Assembly: GCA_025359125.1 (NCBI GenBank)
Contig: JANYHI010000045.1
Span: 1-49,198 of the forward strand
DNA length: 49,198 bases
Origin: Cytophagales bacterium
Lineage (GTDB): Bacteria > Bacteroidota > Bacteroidia > Cytophagales > Cyclobacteriaceae
Reading direction: 5' to 3'
Below are positions 41,731 to 49,198 of the stretch, one piece after another (positions within the stretch are counted from its first letter, which is position 1; each line of letters begins with the position of its first letter). A program made the translations under genes and the position numbers. The notes beneath the pieces were generated by a model. It worked only from the letters and a program-made list of their open reading frames with translations, was not told the DNA's origin and searched no databases.

Positions 41731-42075
41731 TTAAGCGCTGTGCCTCAACTCTCGGTTGTAAGCGCTCTGCCAATCGCTCATTTTTTTTACTAAGGCTTCT
41801 TCTTTAGGCGTGAAAGAAGACTTTACTTTTTTATCATTCGCGTGAAGCTCTTCTAAAGAGGTAAAGAACCTGAGACGATATTCAAATATTGTTTTGGCAG
41901 TGATTGCTTTTTTAAAAGCGCGCAGACTTGAAGGATTGTTGATCCAATAAAGTGTAACGTTTTCTTCAATTTCTTCTGATCCCGGTAAAAAAGAAAATCC
42001 TGATCTATCTAAGCGATGCGTCACTTCTTTTTCAAATCCTGATGTTCCTTTTATATAAATCGTAATCCAACTCAT
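41731..42075 (-). CDS. Conserved-looking hypothetical protein
   Basis: The 114-residue protein has no signal peptide or membrane helix. It starts MSWITIYIKGTSGFEKEV, has a middle with DRSGFSFLPGSEEIEENVTLYWI, and ends in a charged helical stretch (FTPKEEALVKKMSDW). I do not recognise a family. Composition looks like real protein. The stop is 18 bases from the end of the convergent acylase gene, and a palindrome (42179-42196) lies upstream. Confidence 0.65.
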   Translation of the reverse strand: MSWITIYIKGTSGFEKEVTHRLDRSGFSFLPGSEEIEENVTLYWINNPSSLRAFKKAITAKTIFEYRLRFFTSLEELHANDKKVKSSFTPKEEALVKKMSDWQSAYNRELRHSA

Positions 42076-42178
42076 AAATTTATTTCAGTCCAACCTTATT
42101 TTCTTCCTTAAAAATTATGCTTATCCAAATTAACTATTGCTGTACCAGCATTAACGAAATTGCACTTGGTTCAAGAAG

Positions 42179-42196
42179 ATTTCCTTTTAAGGAAAT
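42179..42196. repeat. Perfect 18-bp palindrome between ABC-F and hypothetical genes
   Basis: ATTTCCTTTTAAGGAAAT: an 8-bp stem with loop TT. It is symmetrical, so it could be a regulator site or a weak bidirectional hairpin. It lies between the end of the ABC-F gene and the start of the hypothetical gene, both on the minus strand. Confidence 0.4.
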
Positions 42197-42258
42197 TAGG
42201 TTTATGTGCACTTCCAATACGTGAAGTGACAATAATTAGTTTCAATTTTATTTTTTAG

Positions 42259-43884
<1,626 letters not shown>

Positions 43885-44019
43885 TCAAAATGAGGCGCAA
43901 AGGTAAGGCTTCGATATGACCTTGTGGAATTTAAGGGGTACTATTTTAGATTGTGCTTTTAATCAGGTGTTTATTTTTTCATATGGTCACCGTTTCGAGG
44001 AAGTCTGCCGGCAAAGAAA

Positions 44020-44056
44020 TTAAAAGACAGCGCAGAGTCCGAGGCGAGATTCTGCG
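44020..44056 (-). terminator. Possible terminator after the OmpA-family gene
   Basis: On the minus strand CGCAGA pairs with TCTGCG (6 bp) around a 14-base loop, followed by CTGTCTTTTAATTTCTTT. It lies about 60 bases after the gene stop. The stem is short. Confidence 0.35.
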
Positions 44057-44114
44057 AAGGATAATGAGAATGGGTTGATTCAGTGTTAAAAATTTATTTG
44101 AAGGCAGTTCAATT

Positions 44115-46082
44115 TCACAAATTCGTAATCTCAAACTCTACTCGCCTGTTCAGTTGTTTGTGATCTTCCGTTTCTTCTTTAGAAACAAGTGGCATGGCAC
44201 TGCCCAAGCCCACGGCAGTAATACGTTCTACAGCAATCTTAAACTCTTGGATCAGGTGAGCTTTGATCGCATCGGCACGGTCTTGCGAAAGTTTTTGGTT
44301 TAATTCTTCATTTCCTGAAGAGTCGGTATGGCCAGAGATTATTAGTTTAAGTTGGGGATGGTCCGTTAGGAAATTTCCCAGCTTAGCTAAATCGCTGTGC
44401 ATAGAAACCAGAATATTTGATTTTCCATTTTCAAATTCGAGCGATCGAAAAGCAATTTTTGTATCAATAGGTTCGGCCACACGATTGATTTCTTTTTCGC
44501 CATCTAAGAAAAATACTTCTTCAATTCGGAAATAATCATCACCCTGAATCACTATTAAATATTTTCGCTTGTTGATGAGATCAAAACCAAAAGTACCGTC
44601 TGACTGAATGTATTGTGGTGCTACTTCTACGCCTGCATCTAAATCGATTACCGAAACAATTCCGCCTAACGGTTTTCCGTTTTGATCTATGAGTGAGCCT
44701 CGGAGATGAGTAGTGGCAAGTGGCTGGGCTTCCATCGGCACAGGAAAAGAATACAGATCTAGATTTTTTTTATCTTCTTCGGTAGAGCGTGCGTAATACA
44801 GATCATGAGATTGCGAGTCGATGGTAAAATAATATTCATCACCTGCACCATTTACTAATGGCCCAATATTTTTAGGCTCTCGAAATGTTCCATTTCTAAT
44901 GTAGGATTTATAAATATCAAACCCTCCAAAGTTTAGCGGCTGTCCGTTGGAGCTATAGTATAAAACATTGTAACGATGATGGAAGAAGGGACTCACCTCT
45001 GAGTTGACTGTATTGATTGTTGGCCCTGCATTTTTTGCCTGTGCCCAATTTCCTTTTTTATCTTTCGTTGAAAAATAAATATCTGAAAGGCCAAAGCCAC
45101 CTGCCCGGTTGGAGGCAAAGAAAAGTGTATCACCAGAGTGAGAAAGAGAAGGTTGTGAATCCCAGCCGCTGCTGTTGACGGCAGCTCCTAAATTTTTTAC
45201 ATCAGTCCAAGTGCTGTCTCTGCCTAATCGGGCAGCGTAAATATCGCAATTGCCGTTAGAGCCGGGCGCGTTACAGCGAGAGAAATACAAATACTTTCCA
45301 TCTTGACTTAAGCAAGCAGAGCCTTCATTGTAATTAGTATTGATGGTTTTAAACTCTTCTATTTGTGCCCACACGCCATCTACTTTTAGGGCAAAGAAAA
45401 TATCTTCGTTGTAATCTCTTTGTTGATGCGGGTTTCTCTTAGAGGTGAAGAGTAAAACATAATCTACATTGCCGATGCTTGGCCCGTAATCTTCTTTTGG
45501 TGAGTTAATAATTTCGCCCATGTTTACTAAAACAGAATGGGGAGGCCGCAACGTATCAATCTCTTTTCGATAGTCGACTAACTTATAATAATAATCCAGA
45601 GGCACATAGTTTTCTTTCTTCTCGGTTTCAACGGCTTCATATTTTTTGTAGAGTTGCTTAATGTCAATCCCTTGTTGGTGATGTTTCAGTACCAGTTTGT
45701 AAAGCAAAACAGCTTCGCCTTTTGGGCCATATTTTTCAGAGAGTTGAGCTAATCGCCAGAGCATGGGCGTACTTTTTGAAAAATTTTCTATTCCAAAGTT
45801 TTTTATGTAGGATTTAAGAGAGTGATACATTGCTTCTTTTGACTCGGGCTTATCTAGCGATTTTATCTCGTTGATTTTAGAAGCATCTGAATAGAATTTG
45901 TACTTATATAAGCTAGGAAACTCGAATATGTCAGGATGGCTGCGAACTAGAAGTGAGTCGCTTAATTGTATCTCTTCTGTATTTTTTAATTTCTTTTTTT
46001 TCTGACTATAACAGGAAACAGCAGAACTGCTCGCAAGTAGTGTCAAAATGATTAGAAATCGTATTTTTAGAACTTTGTCCAT
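44115..46082 (-). CDS. OmpA-family lipoprotein with PorE-like domain order
   Basis: Read from ATG 46082 (the upstream ATG at 46148 gives no signal), the 655-residue protein has a lipoprotein-type N-terminus with Cys24 (SSAVSC). A helical, TPR-like region (about 80-150) follows, then a WD40-like PD40 beta-propeller (about 200-450; blades with DGKYLYFSR, SGDTLFFASNR, YNVLYYSSNG). Next come a carboxypeptidase-regulatory-like domain (about 458-525; GSLIDQNGKPLGGIVSVID) and an OmpA C-terminal peptidoglycan-binding domain (about 548-655; SGHTDSSGNEELNQKLS). This order equals that of PorE of the type IX secretion system. Other Cytophagales paralogues share it, so a T9SS role is only possible. It is divergent from lon. 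Confidence 0.88.
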   Translation of the reverse strand: MDKVLKIRFLIILTLLASSSAVSCYSQKKKKLKNTEEIQLSDSLLVRSHPDIFEFPSLYKYKFYSDASKINEIKSLDKPESKEAMYHSLKSYIKNFGIENFSKSTPMLWRLAQLSEKYGPKGEAVLLYKLVLKHHQQGIDIKQLYKKYEAVETEKKENYVPLDYYYKLVDYRKEIDTLRPPHSVLVNMGEIINSPKEDYGPSIGNVDYVLLFTSKRNPHQQRDYNEDIFFALKVDGVWAQIEEFKTINTNYNEGSACLSQDGKYLYFSRCNAPGSNGNCDIYAARLGRDSTWTDVKNLGAAVNSSGWDSQPSLSHSGDTLFFASNRAGGFGLSDIYFSTKDKKGNWAQAKNAGPTINTVNSEVSPFFHHRYNVLYYSSNGQPLNFGGFDIYKSYIRNGTFREPKNIGPLVNGAGDEYYFTIDSQSHDLYYARSTEEDKKNLDLYSFPVPMEAQPLATTHLRGSLIDQNGKPLGGIVSVIDLDAGVEVAPQYIQSDGTFGFDLINKRKYLIVIQGDDYFRIEEVFFLDGEKEINRVAEPIDTKIAFRSLEFENGKSNILVSMHSDLAKLGNFLTDHPQLKLIISGHTDSSGNEELNQKLSQDRADAIKAHLIQEFKIAVERITAVGLGSAMPLVSKEETEDHKQLNRRVEFEITNL

Positions 46083-46222
46083 TAATGCAATTGCTTCAGC
46101 ACCATCGAAAATTGAGATAATTTTGAGATATAACCAAAACGATGGCATAGCTATTGACTATTTAGTGGCCTTTCACGTTTTAATTGGAGACACCCATTTT
46201 TGTGTCAAATTGGCATCGAACT

Positions 46223-48679
46223 ATGTTTAAATCCTTAGCTACTCAACTTGTGCAGGAAGACTCGGAAGAGCTGATCCAACTGATCAACCCAGAGCAGGAA
46301 ATGGATATCAAGCCTGAAGATCTTCCTGAAGATCTTTCCATTTTACCAATCAAAAATACGGTACTCTTTCCTGGCGTTGTTATACCCATTACTGTTACGC
46401 GGCAAAAATCAATTCGTCTTATTAAAAAAGCCTATCAGGGCAACCGGATTATTGGAGTAGTTGCTCAAAAAAATAAGCAAGCAGAAGAACCAGGTGTTGA
46501 AGATTTATATCGCTTCGGTACGGTGGGTCGCATAATTAAAATGCTGGTATTGCCAGATGGTAACACCACCATTATTATTCAGGGTAAAAATCGTTTTGCA
46601 ATAAAAGAATATCTTAATGAAGAACCGTTTCTAACAGCGCGAATAGAATTGCAGCCAGAGCTTCAACTTGATTTAGAAAGCAAAGAAGTAAAAGCATTGG
46701 TGCAGTCGTTGAAAGATGCTGCCTCAAAAATATTAAAACTCAACCCGGAGATTCCACAAGAAGCACAAATGGCGTTGGATAATATCCAGAGCATGGCCTT
46801 TCTGGTGCATTTTTTATCTTCTAATTTAAATGTAGATGTTTCTGATAAACAAAAAATATTAGAGACAAACAACATCATCGATCGCGGCACGTTGCTTTTG
46901 AAATACATGCTGAAGGAAATTCAGATGTTAGAGATCAAACACGAAATTCAAAAGAAAGTACATACCGATATTGATCAGCAACAGCGCGACTATTTCTTAC
47001 GCCAGCAAATAAAAGTATTGCAAGATGAGCTTGGCTTCGATGGACCCGATAAAGAAATAGAAAAATTAAGAAAGCGCGGAACGGAAAAGAAATGGCCTAA
47101 AGCTGCAGCCGAACATTTTGCCAAAGAATTAGATAAGCTTCAGCGCACCAATCCACAGGCTCCCGATTTTCCCATCGGAATGAATTATGCAGAGTTTATG
47201 CTCGATCTTCCGTGGGATGAATTTACGTCCGATAATTTTGATTTAACGAATGCCAAAAAGGTTTTGGATAAAGATCACTTCGGATTGGAGAAAGTAAAAA
47301 ACAGAATACTTGAATACCTCGCTGTGCTTAAGCTGAAGCAAGATATGAAAGGCCCAATCTTATGTTTGTATGGCCCACCCGGTGTCGGTAAAACATCATT
47401 GGGCAAATCAATAGCCAAGGCATTAGGTAGAAATTACATTCGCATGTCGTTGGGTGGTGTGCATGATGAGGCAGAGATTCGCGGCCATCGCAAAACGTAT
47501 ATTGGCGCCATGCCCGGCAAAATTTTATCGAACCTTAAAAAAGCAAAATCATCAAATCCTGTTTTTGTGTTGGATGAAATTGATAAAGTGCGCTCAGAAT
47601 TCAGAGGCGATCCTTCGTCTGCGTTATTAGAAGTATTAGACCCCGAGCAGAACAATGCCTTTGGCGATAATTATTTAGAAGTTGAGTACGATCTTTCAAA
47701 AGTACTTTTTATTGCTACCGCTAATTCATTAGATACCATTCAGCCTGCTTTGCGCGATCGGATGGAAATAATTGAATTGACAGGCTACACAGTGGAAGAG
47801 AAATTGCAAATCGCGATCAAACATTTAGTGCCGAAGCAACTGAAAGAACATGGACTTCGCATTAGCGATGTAAAGTTCGAAAAAGAAGCATTACTGAAAG
47901 TGATTGAAAGCTACACGCGTGAGTCTGGTGTGAGGAGCTTAGAGCGCAAGATCGGGTCTGTGGTAAGAAGCATTGCCAAGACAAAGGCGATGGACGAAGA
48001 ATTTGAAAGGGAAATTACTCCCGCTTATGTTTTGAAAACGTTGGGTGCCGAAATTTTTGATGAAGAATTATATCAGGGCAATGACTTTGCTGGTGTAGTA
48101 ACAGGCTTAGCATGGACACAAGTTGGCGGAGATATTTTATTTATTGAGTCGAGCTTAAGTAAAGGCAAAGGTGCATTGACAATCTCTGGTCAGTTGGGTG
48201 AAGTGATGAAAGAGTCAGCGATGGCAGCACTCTCCTATTTAAAATCGAATGCAGAATCGCTTGGAATTGATCATCGTGTTTTTCAACAATATGATTTACA
48301 CATTCACGTGCCCGCGGGAGCTGTGCCTAAAGATGGGCCTTCGGCAGGTATTACTATGTTAACTTCATTGGCATCTAGTTTTACACAACGCAAAGTTAAA
48401 TCAAATCTCGCTATGACGGGTGAGATTACGTTGCGTGGAAAAGTTTTGCCTGTGGGTGGCATCAAAGAAAAAATTCTCGCAGCCAAGCGAAGTGGCATTA
48501 AAGAAATAGTGATGAGTGCTAAGAACAAACGCGATATCGATGAAATTGAAAAGCACTATATCAAAGGACTTTCTTTTCATTATGTTGACTCAGTAGAACA
48601 GGTGCTAAAAATTGCATTGCTAAAAGAGAAAGTGGCAAAGCCAATGGCGCTGACTGTTGCTGAGGAAAGGAAAGTTTAA
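46223..48679 (+). CDS. lon: Lon, ATP-dependent AAA+ serine protease
   Basis: Lon degrades misfolded and regulatory proteins in the cytoplasm. From ATG 46223 the protein has 818 residues. It has the N-terminal substrate-binding domain ([19 protein letters not shown]), a coiled-coil middle ([20 protein letters not shown]), the AAA+ module with Walker [10 protein letters not shown] and Walker [10 protein letters not shown], and the protease domain with catalytic Ser707 in PKDGPSAG and Lys748 in GGIKEK. The acidic stretch [13 protein letters not shown] near the start is typical of Bacteroidota Lon. It shares a 140-base divergent promoter region with the OmpA-family gene. Confidence 0.96.
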   Translation: MFKSLATQLVQEDSEELIQLINPEQEMDIKPEDLPEDLSILPIKNTVLFPGVVIPITVTRQKSIRLIKKAYQGNRIIGVVAQKNKQAEEPGVEDLYRFGTVGRIIKMLVLPDGNTTIIIQGKNRFAIKEYLNEEPFLTARIELQPELQLDLESKEVKALVQSLKDAASKILKLNPEIPQEAQMALDNIQSMAFLVHFLSSNLNVDVSDKQKILETNNIIDRGTLLLKYMLKEIQMLEIKHEIQKKVHTDIDQQQRDYFLRQQIKVLQDELGFDGPDKEIEKLRKRGTEKKWPKAAAEHFAKELDKLQRTNPQAPDFPIGMNYAEFMLDLPWDEFTSDNFDLTNAKKVLDKDHFGLEKVKNRILEYLAVLKLKQDMKGPILCLYGPPGVGKTSLGKSIAKALGRNYIRMSLGGVHDEAEIRGHRKTYIGAMPGKILSNLKKAKSSNPVFVLDEIDKVRSEFRGDPSSALLEVLDPEQNNAFGDNYLEVEYDLSKVLFIATANSLDTIQPALRDRMEIIELTGYTVEEKLQIAIKHLVPKQLKEHGLRISDVKFEKEALLKVIESYTRESGVRSLERKIGSVVRSIAKTKAMDEEFEREITPAYVLKTLGAEIFDEELYQGNDFAGVVTGLAWTQVGGDILFIESSLSKGKGALTISGQLGEVMKESAMAALSYLKSNAESLGIDHRVFQQYDLHIHVPAGAVPKDGPSAGITMLTSLASSFTQRKVKSNLAMTGEITLRGKVLPVGGIKEKILAAKRSGIKEIVMSAKNKRDIDEIEKHYIKGLSFHYVDSVEQVLKIALLKEKVAKPMALTVAEERKV

Positions 48680-48878
48680 TTCAATTTCGTTTTCGGAAGA
48701 CTATTTATTTCTTAACACGCTTATTGCCTTTGGCATTATTTTTTAGCTCTTTGAGGAAAAGATGAATAGCTGATGTTAAGCAATTAGCTGTAGCATACTT
48801 AATAAGTAACACTATTATCATATTCTGGTAATGGGCAATTGATGCTAGCGCTCTACGTTTACAGCAAACTTAAGCTGT

Positions 48879-49198
48879 TTGAAAAATTCAACCTTAGTAA
48901 AATATTTTTTTAAAAGAGCAACCTTCTTTTTTCTAATTATTAGTTTCTTTTCGCAAACGAATTCTATTGCGCAATTAAAAACTGGCAACGGATTTTCATT
49001 TATTGCCTTTGGCGACATGCCCTACACATTGCCGCAGGACTATCATCGGTTTGAAAATGTAATTAGAGCAATTAACAATCAGAACACAGCTTTCATTATT
49101 AATGTGGGCGATATTAAATCGAGTAGCACATTGTGTACAGAAGAGTCTTATACAAAAATGCTCAACTACTTCTCCCAATTTAATAAACCACTTATTTA
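48879..49198 (+). CDS. Exported metallophosphoesterase, 3' truncated by the window
   Basis: The frame opens after a TAG at 48846 and runs off the window end. TTG 48879 gives a signal peptide (about 35 residues, hydrophobic FFFLIISFFSQTNSIAQ). Residues about 40-80 show a calcineurin-like phosphoesterase start: FIAFGDMPYTLPQDY, then FIINVGDIKSSSTLC, the GD...GDI metal-binding pattern of this family. The rest of the active site lies outside the window. It follows lon by 199 bases in which no gene or hairpin is seen. No ATG start exists upstream of the signal peptide. Confidence 0.7.
   Translation, partial: MKNSTLVKYFFKRATFFFLIISFFSQTNSIAQLKTGNGFSFIAFGDMPYTLPQDYHRFENVIRAINNQNTAFIINVGDIKSSSTLCTEESYTKMLNYFSQFNKPLI

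Noticed and set aside
46083-46148. ATG 46148 as the start of the OmpA-family gene
   Set aside because: It adds 22 residues ahead of a standard lipoprotein signal; ATG 46082 is the natural start.
48718-49013. Repeat of TTATTGCCTTTGGC before and inside the phosphoesterase gene
   Set aside because: It is a single 14-base match in AT-rich DNA, one copy being coding; likely chance.

Overview
The window comes from a low-GC member of the Bacteroidota, most likely the order Cytophagales. Four things point there. The dcw cluster has the Bacteroidota order and lacks ddl and murB. FtsZ carries a long tail after its LPAYLRR peptide. NuoG is short, without the large molybdopterin-like domain. Promoters resemble the TTTG/TAnnTTTG type rather than the E. 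coli sigma70 type. No rRNA, tRNA, CRISPR array, prophage or transposase gene was seen.

Layout. 1-1086: end of an unidentified gene, a 58-residue PspC-domain protein, and an exported FKBP-type prolyl isomerase on the minus strand. 1185-4484: an accessory island with two hypothetical genes, one coding remnant and a beta-barrel-like gene. It also holds seven clear copies of a hairpin repeat, a permuted duplication (P-Q against Q-P), a second palindromic element and a candidate structured RNA. 4485-20598: the dcw operon mraZ, (four-helix-bundle gene), rsmH, ftsL, ftsI, murE, mraY, murD, ftsW, murG, murC, ftsQ, ftsA, ftsZ. It opens with three 10-bp-spaced GTGG repeats that look like MraZ boxes over the promoter. 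20599-25854: two terminator-like hairpins, an alpha/beta-hydrolase fused to a VanX-like dipeptidase, an AbgB-like M20 amidohydrolase, and an MsbA-like ABC exporter on the minus strand. 26041-38952: a complete 14-gene nuo operon (nuoA to nuoN, with nuoC and nuoD separate). 38960-49198: a CBS-pair protein, an exported S45 penicillin-acylase-family enzyme, a small hypothetical protein, an ABC-F ATPase, a PorE-like OmpA lipoprotein, Lon, and the start of a metallophosphoesterase.

How the genes work together. The dcw operon makes lipid II (MurE, MraY, MurD, MurG, MurC) and the divisome (FtsL, FtsI, FtsW, FtsQ, FtsA, FtsZ). MurE has the DNPR motif, so the peptide contains meso-diaminopimelate. The dipeptidase fusion just downstream may act on cell-wall-derived D-Ala-D-Ala. 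The nuo operon encodes the whole proton-pumping NADH dehydrogenase.

The least explained signals are: the hairpin repeats and permuted duplication at 1307-4218; a family of imperfect hairpins between genes inside both the dcw and nuo operons; the word CAACCACT just upstream of mraZ, ftsA and ftsZ; two Flavo-1-like RNA candidates; and the hydrolase-VanX fusion. All calls come from reading the sequence alone, with no database search.
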